This document shows positions 1 through 10,407 of a DNA stretch of 55,056 nucleotides, piece after piece. The DNA lies in NCBI GenBank assembly GCA_903945195.1, contig CAJAUT010000011.1:1-55056 (forward strand), read 5' to 3'. Position 1 is the first letter of the stretch; every line of letters starts with the position of its first letter. Source of the DNA: an uncultured bacterium (lineage in GTDB: Bacteria; Patescibacteriota; Microgenomatia; UBA1400; UBA12108). The notes beneath the pieces were generated by a model, which saw nothing but the letters and a program-made list of their open reading frames with translations, searched no databases and was not told where the DNA came from. A program made the position numbers and the translations under genes.

Positions 1-1
1 A

Positions 2-778
2 AAAATTATACTTGTATCTGAAGGACAAAGATTACTATTCAAGAAATATTTCCCTAATCATATTAATAAAGTAGTAGTAGTACATCCTGGCATAAATATT
101 AAACAAACAGACGCAGAAATAATTAAAAAATTACGTTATGAGAAAACTATAAACTTCTTGTGTATAGCGAGTGATTATTGGAGCAAAGGAGTTGATTTGA
201 TTATTAATGCTTTTGCAAATGTAGATTTAAGTGAGCATGCGCATTTAATTCTAGTTTGCAACAATATTCCAGAAATAGTCAAAAGTTCTCTGCCCAAGAA
301 TATCGAATTAGTTTCGATGCCAGGTACTAGCGCTAATTCAAAAAAAATAAAGGACAAGCTATATTCTCGCGCACAAGTGTGTATTGTTTTCTCTCATACA
401 GATACTACGGCAGCACTAATGGAAGCGCTTTCCTACGGGCTGCCTTTAATTACACTACGCAATCAACATACAAAAGACTTTGTTTCAAACAATAATGGAT
501 ATGAAATTGATGTGCCATTCTATCTTTATGATGCAGGATATGGCTACAAGTGGAAGACTATGAGTGAATATTATAAACTATTAGAACAGGCAAAAGCTCG
601 CGGAGACTTTGACACGGTTATTAGTGAGTTATCTGATAAAGTAAGATTGCTTATTAACGACGTAAGACTAATTGAAAAAATGTCTATCAATTCCTGTATA
701 CTTGCAAGGGATTCATTCTCCATAAGAAGGCGTAATATACAGTTAAATAATATTTATATAGAGTGTCTAGAAAATTGA
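2..778 (+). CDS. GT4-like glycosyltransferase, 5'-truncated by window edge
   Basis: Frame 2 is open from base 2 through the listed ORF (KIILVSEGQRLLFKKYFPNHINKVVVVHPGINIK...); C-terminal 'TAALMEALSYGLPLITL' resembles the GT4 E-x7-E region. Confidence 0.75.
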   Translation, partial: KIILVSEGQRLLFKKYFPNHINKVVVVHPGINIKQTDAEIIKKLRYEKTINFLCIASDYWSKGVDLIINAFANVDLSEHAHLILVCNNIPEIVKSSLPKNIELVSMPGTSANSKKIKDKLYSRAQVCIVFSHTDTTAALMEALSYGLPLITLRNQHTKDFVSNNNGYEIDVPFYLYDAGYGYKWKTMSEYYKLLEQAKARGDFDTVISELSDKVRLLINDVRLIEKMSINSCILARDSFSIRRRNIQLNNIYIECLEN

Positions 779-790
779 GGAGAATTAACA

Positions 791-1972
791 ATGATAAAAT
801 TAATTAAAAGTTCTTATTATAATGAAGCTGAAACATCAAAAAAATTAGCGAATTTTATTGTATCAACTAAACAATTGTCTTTTGGCTCCGAATGTGAGAA
901 GTTTGAAGATAATTTTTCCACGTATCAAGGAAGAAAAGAATGCGTTTTTTTAAATAGTGGAAGTTCAGCAAATTTAGCTATCATACAGGCTTTGATAAAT
1001 TTAGGTCGACTTAAAAAAGGTGATAAAATTGGTTTTTCGGCACTAACGTGGTCAACAAATGTAATGCCAATTATTCAACTCGGTTTAGTAGCAATACCCA
1101 TCGATGTAGAGATAAACACTCTAAATGTTTCAAGTCAAACGTTTAAAAAAATCTTAACAAACTATCCAGACATAAAGATGTTATTTATTACAAATTTGCT
1201 AGGCTGGACTAATGATATAGATGAGATAGCAAAGATATGTGTAAGCAACAATATTCTTCTAATTGAAGACAACTGTGAATCATTGGGATCTGTATATATG
1301 GGGAAAAAATTAGGAAATTTTGGTTTGGCCAGCACATTTTCATTTTATGTAGGACACCATATGTCTACTGTAGAGGGTGGGGCAGTATGCACTGATGATG
1401 AAGAACTAGCAACTATGATTAGGCTTGTCAGGGCTCATGGCTGGGATCGTAATTTATCTTCTGACCAGCAATTATTAATGAGGAAAAAATTTAATGTAAA
1501 TTCTACTTTTTATTCAAGATACACATTTTATGATTTGGGTTTTAATTTAAGACCTACTGAAATTTCAGGTTTTTTAGGAAATAATCAACTGCAATATTTA
1601 GATCAGATAATTAGAATAAGAGAATCAAATTACGCGGAAATTGCGTCCGAAATCTTATCTAGTGATGAAAAGTATTTCAAATTAAAGACTGAACATATGG
1701 ATGTTTTTTCAAATTTTGCTATACCTTTAATTTGTCGCAATATAAATATTCGTGATGAGCTTGTAAAAAAATGTCATGAGAATATAGAGATACGACCAGT
1801 TGTGGGTGGAGATATGACAGAACAGCCATTTTACCTCAAGTACATGAGCGAATATAAAACGGGTATTTCAGTCTCAAATGCCTCATTGATTCACCATCAG
1901 GGGTTATACTTTGGAAACAATCCAGATCTAACCAAGGAAGAGAAACAATATATAATTAAGACTTTTCAGTAA
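791..1972 (+). CDS. DegT/DnrJ-fold PLP enzyme with Lys-to-His substitution (ColD/RfbH-like sugar 3-dehydratase)
   Basis: FSFYVGHHMSTVEGGAVC: His at the usual PLP-lysine position; about 393 aa. Confidence 0.75.
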   Translation: MIKLIKSSYYNEAETSKKLANFIVSTKQLSFGSECEKFEDNFSTYQGRKECVFLNSGSSANLAIIQALINLGRLKKGDKIGFSALTWSTNVMPIIQLGLVAIPIDVEINTLNVSSQTFKKILTNYPDIKMLFITNLLGWTNDIDEIAKICVSNNILLIEDNCESLGSVYMGKKLGNFGLASTFSFYVGHHMSTVEGGAVCTDDEELATMIRLVRAHGWDRNLSSDQQLLMRKKFNVNSTFYSRYTFYDLGFNLRPTEISGFLGNNQLQYLDQIIRIRESNYAEIASEILSSDEKYFKLKTEHMDVFSNFAIPLICRNINIRDELVKKCHENIEIRPVVGGDMTEQPFYLKYMSEYKTGISVSNASLIHHQGLYFGNNPDLTKEEKQYIIKTFQ

Positions 1973-1975
1973 TAT

Positions 1976-3331
1976 ATGAGTCATTCAAGTAATTTTTTTC
2001 TCAAGTACTCTTATTTGCTAAAAAACATCCTGTGGCTAGGTTTTGATAATATTCTCAGAATTATCTCAGGATTGTTCGTAGGAGTAATGGTAGCTAGAGT
2101 TTTGGGTCCAACAAATTTCGGATCCTACTCTTTTGCACTAGCCTTTTCAGGAGTGTTTACTACTCTTTCGCTAATAGGGAATAACAACATTATAGTGCGT
2201 GATATAACCCATAATCCCTCAAAAAAAGATGAAATAATAGGTAGCGCTATAGCTTTACGAGTAATTGCTGGATCGATTTTTTTTATTTGTAGCATCATAG
2301 CAAATTCAATCTTTTCTCCAAAGTATGTAGACCCTAATCTCAAAAATACAATATTCATAATAAGTACAATAATATTTTTTCAAGTAGTAGATGTATTTGA
2401 ATCATGGTTTCAAGCAAAAATAATGGTAAAGAAAGTAATTCTCGCAAAAGATGCAGCGTTAGTGTTGGGGATAATTTTAAAAATATTGTTGATTTATACT
2501 AAAACGCAAAACATTAGCATGTACGCAGTAGTCTATTTAATAGAGTATATTCTAACTGCTATATTTATTACGTGTGCTTATTATTTTAGTAATGATAGAC
2601 GCATTGGATTGTCTATTAACCTGGAATTACTTAAAAAATACTTTTACAAATCAATACCAATAATATTCTCTGTTCTAGCGATATATATCCAATCAAAGAT
2701 TGACCCAGTTATACTTAGTAAATGGTTATTCCCAAAGGACATTGGGATGTATTCAATTGCAATAAATCTTGTAGATAGTTTAGCCTTCATTCCCATGGCA
2801 ATATACACAACCGCCGCACCAATCATATCAGGAGCAAAAATTTATCTTAGCCCAAAAGACTACCAGCTTAGACTCAAATATATATTTACAATGCTATTGA
2901 TAGTTAGTGGCATTATTTCCATTTTTATCTTTGCTTTCAGCAAGAGCATAATTTTCACACTATATGGCATAGAATATGCCTCCGCAGCAACATTGCTAAA
3001 ACAAATGGCTTTTAGGATAATTTTTATCTCATACGGAATTGGTAGAGGGTTATATATCGTGAATGAGGACTTATTTACATATGCTATGATAAATACTGTC
3101 TGTATGGGGTTATTTGGATTCTTACTAAATATATATGCAATACCGCTGTATGGGATCGTAACTCCAATATACGTCTACTACTTAACAAGTATCATATTTT
3201 TAGTACTCTTCGACTTGTTCTATAAACATACTAAAACTCATGCCAATAATGCTTTACAGTTACTCTTAGATCCTTTCAAAACAATTAAATCAATGTACGC
3301 TTTTGTAGCGCATGGTATATTCATACATTAA
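1976..3331 (+). CDS. Wzx-like polysaccharide flippase
   Basis: Multipass hydrophobic protein; N-terminal LGPTNFGSYSFALAFSGVF typical of the polysaccharide export family. Confidence 0.8.
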   Translation: MSHSSNFFLKYSYLLKNILWLGFDNILRIISGLFVGVMVARVLGPTNFGSYSFALAFSGVFTTLSLIGNNNIIVRDITHNPSKKDEIIGSAIALRVIAGSIFFICSIIANSIFSPKYVDPNLKNTIFIISTIIFFQVVDVFESWFQAKIMVKKVILAKDAALVLGIILKILLIYTKTQNISMYAVVYLIEYILTAIFITCAYYFSNDRRIGLSINLELLKKYFYKSIPIIFSVLAIYIQSKIDPVILSKWLFPKDIGMYSIAINLVDSLAFIPMAIYTTAAPIISGAKIYLSPKDYQLRLKYIFTMLLIVSGIISIFIFAFSKSIIFTLYGIEYASAATLLKQMAFRIIFISYGIGRGLYIVNEDLFTYAMINTVCMGLFGFLLNIYAIPLYGIVTPIYVYYLTSIIFLVLFDLFYKHTKTHANNALQLLLDPFKTIKSMYAFVAHGIFIH

Positions 3332-3340
3332 ATAATTATT

Positions 3341-4057
3341 ATGAATAAGGAAAATAAAATGTCTAATGAAATTACTACAAATCCATTATCAATGTATTCA
3401 AATGCTTACAAATATTCCATATTTGACTCACTAGTTTTTGAAATCCGAAGTTTTCTTGGCAGGAAGTTGCTTGATCGATATCCCGAGGAGAATGCAAGTA
3501 GATATTTAAATCTAGGGTGTGGGAGTATGAGGTTGGTAGGTTGGATTAATGCCGATTTTTTCGATTTAATAGATTTATTAAAGAAAAATAATAAACAACC
3601 AGACTGGATGCTTGATCTAAGGTATCCACTAAACTGTCCAAGTAATTACTGGAAAGGTGTCTACTGTGAACATACTCTAGAACATCTTTCTCCGAATCAG
3701 CAACTAAAATTGATTCAAGAGCTTTATAGAGTAATGATACCAGGTTCTACTATTAGGATCATAGTCCCTGATCTAGAAAAATATGTAAATTACTACACCG
3801 GTAAAAAATCTGATAATAACTTCTCCATCAACTGGCCTAATAAAGCTGAATCTTTCTGGTCACTAACTCAGAATTGGGGACATGCCTCAGTATGGGATTA
3901 CAAACTGATGAAAAAAAGTCTCGAAACTGCCGGATTTATTAAGATAAAAAAAGTTAACTTTATGGTTGGTAGGAATAGAAAATTACAAAATGATTCAAAA
4001 AATAGAGAATGGGAATCCTTATATGTTGAAGCAGACAAACCGACTAATGAAATATAA
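3341..4057 (+). CDS. SAM-dependent methyltransferase-like
   Basis: LNLGCGSMRLVGWINAD and CEHTLEHLSPNQQLKLIQELYRVMIPGSTIRIIVPDLEKYV. Confidence 0.8.
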   Translation: MNKENKMSNEITTNPLSMYSNAYKYSIFDSLVFEIRSFLGRKLLDRYPEENASRYLNLGCGSMRLVGWINADFFDLIDLLKKNNKQPDWMLDLRYPLNCPSNYWKGVYCEHTLEHLSPNQQLKLIQELYRVMIPGSTIRIIVPDLEKYVNYYTGKKSDNNFSINWPNKAESFWSLTQNWGHASVWDYKLMKKSLETAGFIKIKKVNFMVGRNRKLQNDSKNREWESLYVEADKPTNEI

Positions 4058-4958
4058 TCAATTCGACCTTCCAATAGTTCTGATTATCTACAAGAGGAGT
4101 ATTAATTTTGATCTAATAATTAAAAGTCTCAGAACAATAAGACCGACGAAAATATATATTATCGCCGATGGCCCTGCACCAGGGCATGAGCAGGAGTGCC
4201 ATGACACTAGGGTTAAGCTTGAAAAACTCGTCAACTGGCCATGTACTATACAAAAAAATTACGCAGAGAAAAACTTGGGTCTCAAAAAAAGGTTTAGCTC
4301 TGGTATAGACTGGGTATTTGAGCATGAAGATCGAGCTATTTTTATTGAAGACGACTGCATTCCTGACCCATCATTCTTTCGGTTTTGTGACGAGTTACTA
4401 GAAAAATTTAAAGACAATGATCAAGTAATGACCATATCAGGAGACAATTTCCAGTTCGGCAAGCTAAAAATAGATGAAAGCTATTATTTCTCTAGATATC
4501 CCCATGTTTGGGGATGGGCAACGTGGAAAAGAGCTTGGAGTAAATATGATCAAGACATGCAGGATTGGCCAATAAATAAAAAGAATAATTGGTTGGTAGA
4601 CGTTTTAACATCAAGATTATCAGCTTTAAATTGGTCATACATTTTTGATCGTATGTATCAAAACAAAATTAACACCTGGGACTATCAGCTAACCTATATG
4701 AGTCTCAAAAATAAGGGACTAAATATCATCCCATCAGTCAATTTAGTATCAAATCATGGATACGACAATGCAGCGACCCATACAAAGCGCAAGTCAAAAG
4801 TCATGGATATGGCAACGGATACAATGAAGTTCCCCTTGGTTCACCCTTCCAAATTAGAGTGGAATGATCAGGCCGATAAAAATACAGATAGGACAGTATT
4901 TCTAAACCCAATTTCTATGTTATCGTTAGTTATTAAGTCAATCTTGGGGATACTATGA
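4047..4958 (+). CDS. GT2/GNT-I-like glycosyltransferase
   Basis: Start re-assigned to ATG 4047 (the ORF track begins inside the previous CDS); IFIEDDCIPDPSFFRFCDELL. Confidence 0.75.
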   Translation: MKYNQFDLPIVLIIYKRSINFDLIIKSLRTIRPTKIYIIADGPAPGHEQECHDTRVKLEKLVNWPCTIQKNYAEKNLGLKKRFSSGIDWVFEHEDRAIFIEDDCIPDPSFFRFCDELLEKFKDNDQVMTISGDNFQFGKLKIDESYYFSRYPHVWGWATWKRAWSKYDQDMQDWPINKKNNWLVDVLTSRLSALNWSYIFDRMYQNKINTWDYQLTYMSLKNKGLNIIPSVNLVSNHGYDNAATHTKRKSKVMDMATDTMKFPLVHPSKLEWNDQADKNTDRTVFLNPISMLSLVIKSILGIL

Positions 4959-5692
4959 AAAACCTTACAGATAAGCAGTTTTGGGCCAAGTACTGGAGTA
5001 CAAAGAAAGCGACCACCATAGTCACTTCTCGCTACGCTTTTCAAGATCTATTTAACGAAATCCTAACTAAGAAAATAGATGGTACCATGTTAGAAGTTGG
5101 GGGATTCCCAGGATACTTTGCTGTATTTTTCCACAAGTTTTGGGGATATAAAACTACTCTCCTCGACTACTTTGTAGATAAAAAGTTTTTATCTAAAGTT
5201 TGGTCAGCAAATAGTATTAAATCAGAAGCGATTAAAGTTATAGAGAGTGACTTTTTTTCTTATACTACCAAGACCCAATACGATCTAGTTTTCTCTCTAG
5301 GATTTATAGAACACTTTGATGATACCAGCGACGTGATTAGTCGACACTGGAGGCTTGTAGCGAAGGGTGGTGAGCTGCTTATAGTCTATCCAAATTTCCT
5401 TGGTCTTAATGGTCATATGCAGCTAGCTTGGGATCCAGACAATCTAAACAAACATAACTTAGAATCTATGTATATTTCTCGAATAAAAAACTACTTGAAG
5501 GATTTAAAGATTAGTAACGCTAAGGTATTTTATTGGGGAGGATTACGAGTATGGTTGGAGGACTTGCCATCCAGATCTCTCTGGCAAAAATTTGTGGTAG
5601 TTTCGCTCTATGCATTAGGACTGCTTATTAAAAGTTTAGGATTTAACAGCAAATTTCTTTCACCATATATAGTAATATATGCAATTAAATAA
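4955..5692 (+). CDS. SAM-dependent methyltransferase
   Basis: MLEVGGFPGYFAVFFHKFWGYKTTLLDYF; SLGFIEHFDDTSDVISRHWRLVAKGGELLIVYPN. Confidence 0.8.
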   Translation: MKNLTDKQFWAKYWSTKKATTIVTSRYAFQDLFNEILTKKIDGTMLEVGGFPGYFAVFFHKFWGYKTTLLDYFVDKKFLSKVWSANSIKSEAIKVIESDFFSYTTKTQYDLVFSLGFIEHFDDTSDVISRHWRLVAKGGELLIVYPNFLGLNGHMQLAWDPDNLNKHNLESMYISRIKNYLKDLKISNAKVFYWGGLRVWLEDLPSRSLWQKFVVVSLYALGLLIKSLGFNSKFLSPYIVIYAIK

Positions 5693-5722
5693 TTATATGT
5701 CGAAATATCGGAGCATTTAAAT

Positions 5723-6346
5723 ATGTATGGAAAAAATTATTTTAACTGGCAGTCTAGCTATGGTGATTTTGGATCACTCGTAGACCAAGAAAAATTTGCT
5801 GACTATCTAGATAAAAATACGAAAGTATTAGAGTTTGGTTGTGGCGGTGGATATCTATTGTCAAAACTAAATGCAAAAGAAAGGATTGGGATAGAAATAA
5901 ATCCTTCAGCGCGGGCAATTGCCACGAAAAATGGGTTGAATACCGTACCTACATTCAATAAGATTAAAGATAATTGGGCTGATGTCATTATCTCCAATCA
6001 CGCTCTAGAGCATTGTACACATCCACTGACGGAATTAAAAAATTTATATAAAAAATTGAAGAAGAATGGAACCATAGTATTCGTCACTCCACACGAACGC
6101 AACAATAGATACGTGGAAAATGATGTCAATCAACATCTTTATACTTGGAGCGAATTAAATTTAGCCAATCTTTTTAAATTAGCAGGGTACAAAATAATCT
6201 CGGTCGAAACTAGGAAAACTGCCTGGCCTCCTTTTTATCGTCAGATTTACTCAATTTTTGGTCAAAAAACCTTTAGTTTGATAGCTGGTATTTGGGGTAG
6301 GATATTCTCCCCAATGTGGGAAGTAAGAATGATTGCTAAAAAATAA
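5723..6346 (+). CDS. SAM-dependent methyltransferase
   Basis: VLEFGCGGGYLLSKL; ISNHALEHCTHPLTELKNLYKKLKKNGTIVFVTPHE. Confidence 0.85.
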   Translation: MYGKNYFNWQSSYGDFGSLVDQEKFADYLDKNTKVLEFGCGGGYLLSKLNAKERIGIEINPSARAIATKNGLNTVPTFNKIKDNWADVIISNHALEHCTHPLTELKNLYKKLKKNGTIVFVTPHERNNRYVENDVNQHLYTWSELNLANLFKLAGYKIISVETRKTAWPPFYRQIYSIFGQKTFSLIAGIWGRIFSPMWEVRMIAKK

Positions 6347-6350
6347 CAAA

Positions 6351-7598
6351 ATGACCAGCCTAAAGCTTCTAATCATAGGTACTACAGACAACAAGGGCGG
6401 TGCAGCCAGCGTTGGCTGGAATATCGGTGAGACACTCAGGTATCGCGGATATTCAGTAAAATATATTGTAGGATTTAAGTTCTCGGATTCTCCGCACGTT
6501 CATGAACTGAAGACACCCTGGCTCACCAGGTTTCTAGAACACTATCTACCCTACAACTTTACCGGACTTTATCGGCACTTTAGCTCATTTCTCTTAGCTA
6601 ACGACATAGATAGGGGAGCAAGTGAAGAAATCCTAAATCATCCATGGTACAAAGAAGCAGATATAGTCCACTGTCAAAACCTTCATGGTAGCTATTTCAA
6701 GCTAGATACTCTGGTGCGCATGAGTAAAGAAAAGAAAGTTTTCTGGACTCTCCACGACATGTGGGCGATCAGCGGCAATTGCGTCTATACCGACGATCCA
6801 ACGGTATGGAAAAGTGGTGCAAGGGCAAAAGTTAGCATTATGGAGTACCCTCCAATGCTCTGGAATAACGCCAAGTATTTATGGTCAAAGAAAAAGCAAA
6901 TCTATCAAAATAGTCCCTCACTATCAGTGATTGTCCCTTCCCGCTGGCTAGGAGATAAAGTCAAAGAAAGCATTTTGAAGGACAAAAACCTCAGTGTCAT
7001 CTATAACGGTATCAATTCTGAGGTGTTCAAACCTGGAGACAAAGCAAAGTTGAGACTAAAGTACAACATACAGAGAGACAAAAGAATCGTGACGTTTGTA
7101 GCGCAAGGAGGTGGGTATGACCCTAGAAAGGGATGGAACTATATAGAGAAGTTAGCCAAAGCCTATGAGAACGACCCAAACATCTTATTCATGTGCATCG
7201 GTGGCGCCAAGAAAGGGCAAATTGGTAATATCCTATATGTTCCAAATATTTCTGATAAAAAAATCTTGGCAGAATATTACGGCCTATCTGACGTCTTCCT
7301 ATTCACTTCGCTAGCTGAAAATTGCCCACTTGTCGTCCTAGAATCCATGTCTTGCGGGCTCCCAGTTATTAGCTTTGATGTAGGTGGGGTCCCTGAATTA
7401 GTTGAGCATAAAGTCAATGGATACATAGCTAAATACAAAGATGGTATTGATCTATCCAGTGGCCTAAATTGGATTCTCAGTTTGCCGATTACTGAGTTAA
7501 ATAAGATATCAAATTCAAATCGGGCAGAAGTAGTTAGTAAATATTCTATAGACAAGATGGTTGATGTTTATGAAAATCTCTTTAAAAATTCAATTTAA
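6351..7598 (+). CDS. GT4 glycosyltransferase
   Basis: Likely start ATG 6351; FTSLAENCPLVVLESMSCGLPVISFDVGGVPELV. Confidence 0.85.
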   Translation: MTSLKLLIIGTTDNKGGAASVGWNIGETLRYRGYSVKYIVGFKFSDSPHVHELKTPWLTRFLEHYLPYNFTGLYRHFSSFLLANDIDRGASEEILNHPWYKEADIVHCQNLHGSYFKLDTLVRMSKEKKVFWTLHDMWAISGNCVYTDDPTVWKSGARAKVSIMEYPPMLWNNAKYLWSKKKQIYQNSPSLSVIVPSRWLGDKVKESILKDKNLSVIYNGINSEVFKPGDKAKLRLKYNIQRDKRIVTFVAQGGGYDPRKGWNYIEKLAKAYENDPNILFMCIGGAKKGQIGNILYVPNISDKKILAEYYGLSDVFLFTSLAENCPLVVLESMSCGLPVISFDVGGVPELVEHKVNGYIAKYKDGIDLSSGLNWILSLPITELNKISNSNRAEVVSKYSIDKMVDVYENLFKNSI

Positions 7599-8802
7599 GC
7601 TAGTGCTACTAGCAATAGGTTTTTTTGGAATAGCTAGCCTTGTAATCGGAGCTACTTCAGCTGGAGAAGCTCTGATCCATGACGCCCAGTCATATTACAA
7701 TGAGGCAATCTCCGTAGCAGGACAGGGAATCTTTCCAATCAGTGCCACAAGCAATGCGAATTTTATCGATAGAGGATATCCACTCGCATTATCATTGGGA
7801 ATCAAAATATTTGGGTTAAACAATATCGTCGCTCTTCAGATCTTAAACTACATTTTTTGGATCTTATCCTCTTGGCTAGTTTATCTTTCACTCGTAAAAA
7901 TTAATAGTAAATATCCCAGTCGCTTATCTTTACTTATGTTATTTTCTCCATTATTCATGACCTTTTCAGCCAAAATATACTCTGAGCCATATGCCACTTT
8001 TGGGTTATCACTACTCATCTATTCTGTCGTACATCTTCTCGATCAGGAAAAATTTATTGGACACCTCTCACTACTTTTTGGAGCTTTTATACTCTTTTCG
8101 ACAAAAAGTATCTTTATCCTTTTTGTGCCCATTATCCTAATAGTCCTATTACTTAACAAAAGGTGGATCGGGATTCTTTATCTTACAATAAGCATAACCA
8201 TACTTAGTCCATTTTTACTATCATCCTCAAAGGGTGGCAGGTCTATTTACAACCTGGCAATCCAGTCATCCAAGTTAGAGCAGTCATATGATCAAATATT
8301 TGCTTGCGTACCATACTATCTTTCTTACCCACTTGGAAAAACACTACTGCCAAAGTATGAAGCAGTCTGCCATCAAAATGATCCTAATCCACAAATGGAT
8401 GGCTACGATTCCAATCCATATGTTCTTGCATCAGCTAAGCGGGAGACGGGATTTAATTACTTTGACTGGCTAAAGTTAGTGATTACTCATCCAATAAAAT
8501 ACACGATCGTCATCCTTGTTTCACTTTCCAATATAGTCTTTTTTGAAGGTGTATATCCAACTATTCTAATCAAACTTCCCATGCTGCTCATGCTCCCTTT
8601 GTTTGTGATATGCAAAATCATTTTATCTATTTATCTTTGGTCTCGAGTGCTAGTTGTAGCAAAAAAGGAAAATAAATGGTGGTTGTTACCTCTAATATAT
8701 TTTGTTATTATCGTAACCAATTTCCCAATAGAATCTCGCTATTTCTATCCACTTATACCATATATTTATTTCCTAGCTGGATTTAGCTATAAGAAGGTAT
8801 AA
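7561..8802 (+). CDS. GT39-like multipass membrane protein
   Basis: Multiple TM segments; IDRGYPLALSLGIKIFG luminal-loop style. Confidence 0.6.
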   Translation: MMFMKISLKIQFKLVLLAIGFFGIASLVIGATSAGEALIHDAQSYYNEAISVAGQGIFPISATSNANFIDRGYPLALSLGIKIFGLNNIVALQILNYIFWILSSWLVYLSLVKINSKYPSRLSLLMLFSPLFMTFSAKIYSEPYATFGLSLLIYSVVHLLDQEKFIGHLSLLFGAFILFSTKSIFILFVPIILIVLLLNKRWIGILYLTISITILSPFLLSSSKGGRSIYNLAIQSSKLEQSYDQIFACVPYYLSYPLGKTLLPKYEAVCHQNDPNPQMDGYDSNPYVLASAKRETGFNYFDWLKLVITHPIKYTIVILVSLSNIVFFEGVYPTILIKLPMLLMLPLFVICKIILSIYLWSRVLVVAKKENKWWLLPLIYFVIIVTNFPIESRYFYPLIPYIYFLAGFSYKKV

Positions 8803-8809
8803 TTAATCT

Positions 8810-9799
8810 ATGATCTTAGTCACAGGTGGGTGTGGATATATAGGTAGTCATGTAGTAAAAGCTTTGACAGAAGCAGGAGAAAAAGTACTGGTTTACGACA
8901 ATCTCTCTCAAGGGACTAAGGCAGCGCTAATACATGGTGAAGAGCTCGTGGTGGGAGATATTTGCGATCAAGGATCTCTAAAACAAGTTTTTGAAACTCA
9001 CGATATAGAGGCTGTGATCCACCTGGCAGCCCTAGTAAACGCAGCCGAAAGCAACGATAAAGTAGATCTATATAGATCGGTAAATGAGATAGGCTCCCAA
9101 AATGTCTACCAAGCAGCAGTGGCAGCTGGCGTCAAAATGATCATGTACTCTAGCTCTGCGGCAGTCTATGGCACTCCTGTCGGATTAGAGCCTATACAGG
9201 AATCAGCGCCTCTACTACCAACAAATGTATATGGTGAGACCAAACTAGCAGGAGAAAAGTTGCTCCTAGATATCGCTGGTCATGAGGTAAAGTATGGGAT
9301 TTTTCGCTTCTTCAATGTGGGTGGTGCCGAAGAAGGTGGTAGGCTAGGCCAAAGCCGTGAGAGTCGCGCCATCATGCAGAGATTGTTTGCTGTAGCTGCG
9401 GGAGATGATGATCATATCGTAATCAGTGGCCATGACTACGACACCTCTGACGGGACTGTAGTGCGAGACTTTATCCACGTGGAAGATATTGCACTAGCCT
9501 TTGTCCTGGGTCTCAACAATCTACGTAAAGGGAGTAAGTCATTTACCCTCAATCTAGGGTCAGGAGAGTCACATACCATAGGGGAAGTAATAAAAGAAGT
9601 AGGTATTGTGACAGGTAAAAATATACCTCTTATCTACGGACCTAGAATCAAAGGAGATATCAGCTACTCTCTCTCAGATATCTCGCTAGTTCAAAAAGTG
9701 CTAGGCTGGGAACCTGTACATACCCTCAGATTAATCGTAAGAGATGGGTGGAATGCGTACAAAAAACTCTCCTTAAAAGAAGGAAAACATGTCTTATAA
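8810..9799 (+). CDS. galE: UDP-glucose 4-epimerase
   Basis: TGGCGYIGSHVVKALTEAG; YSSSAAVYG; YGETKLAGEKLL. Confidence 0.9.
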   Translation: MILVTGGCGYIGSHVVKALTEAGEKVLVYDNLSQGTKAALIHGEELVVGDICDQGSLKQVFETHDIEAVIHLAALVNAAESNDKVDLYRSVNEIGSQNVYQAAVAAGVKMIMYSSSAAVYGTPVGLEPIQESAPLLPTNVYGETKLAGEKLLLDIAGHEVKYGIFRFFNVGGAEEGGRLGQSRESRAIMQRLFAVAAGDDDHIVISGHDYDTSDGTVVRDFIHVEDIALAFVLGLNNLRKGSKSFTLNLGSGESHTIGEVIKEVGIVTGKNIPLIYGPRIKGDISYSLSDISLVQKVLGWEPVHTLRLIVRDGWNAYKKLSLKEGKHVL

Positions 9800-10400
9800 G
9801 GCCATTATCATCTCATCAGACGACTTAAAGAAAACAATCCCAGACTATTTACCATCCAAAGCATCAGAATTTCACGAGTTATCTGCTCGAATGGCGGATA
9901 AGCAGTTCAAAAATATGCTAGTAGAGACATCGCGTCCCAAGGTGATATTAATGAATGGTGGTTCTGCCTCTGGTAAGACAGAGTTCATGGTCTCACATTT
10001 ATCAAACAAAAACGCGATTATTGTGGATACTACACTACCTTCGATTGAAGGTGCGAGGATAAAGATCGAAAAATCTATGAAATATAATAAAATAGTCGAA
10101 CTTTATTCTGTAATGCCAGATAATCTGGCACGAGCTTTTACTGTATTTCTACACAGAGATAGAATATTTCCTGCCACTCACTTCTATCGCACTCACAGCA
10201 ACTCAAGAATGACATTATTGTGGATAGCTCGAAATTATCCACATATAAAAATAAACATTATTGAAAGTCAATTTTCTGAAGGTATGGATATGATATTTTC
10301 TGTAATTAAATTCAAAAATAGAAATGGGTTAATCAAATATCTCGAAGACATTCAGTTAAGTGAAGATGCTATAATCAAAGCAACTATATCTGAAGGTTAA
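9789..10400 (+). CDS. Zeta-toxin-like P-loop kinase
   Basis: Walker A in VILMNGGSASGKTEFMV; later HFYRTHSNSRMTLLWIARNYP; overlaps galE 3' end by 11 nt. Confidence 0.6.
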   Translation: MSYKAIIISSDDLKKTIPDYLPSKASEFHELSARMADKQFKNMLVETSRPKVILMNGGSASGKTEFMVSHLSNKNAIIVDTTLPSIEGARIKIEKSMKYNKIVELYSVMPDNLARAFTVFLHRDRIFPATHFYRTHSNSRMTLLWIARNYPHIKINIIESQFSEGMDMIFSVIKFKNRNGLIKYLEDIQLSEDAIIKATISEG

Positions 10401-10407
10401 ATATAAT

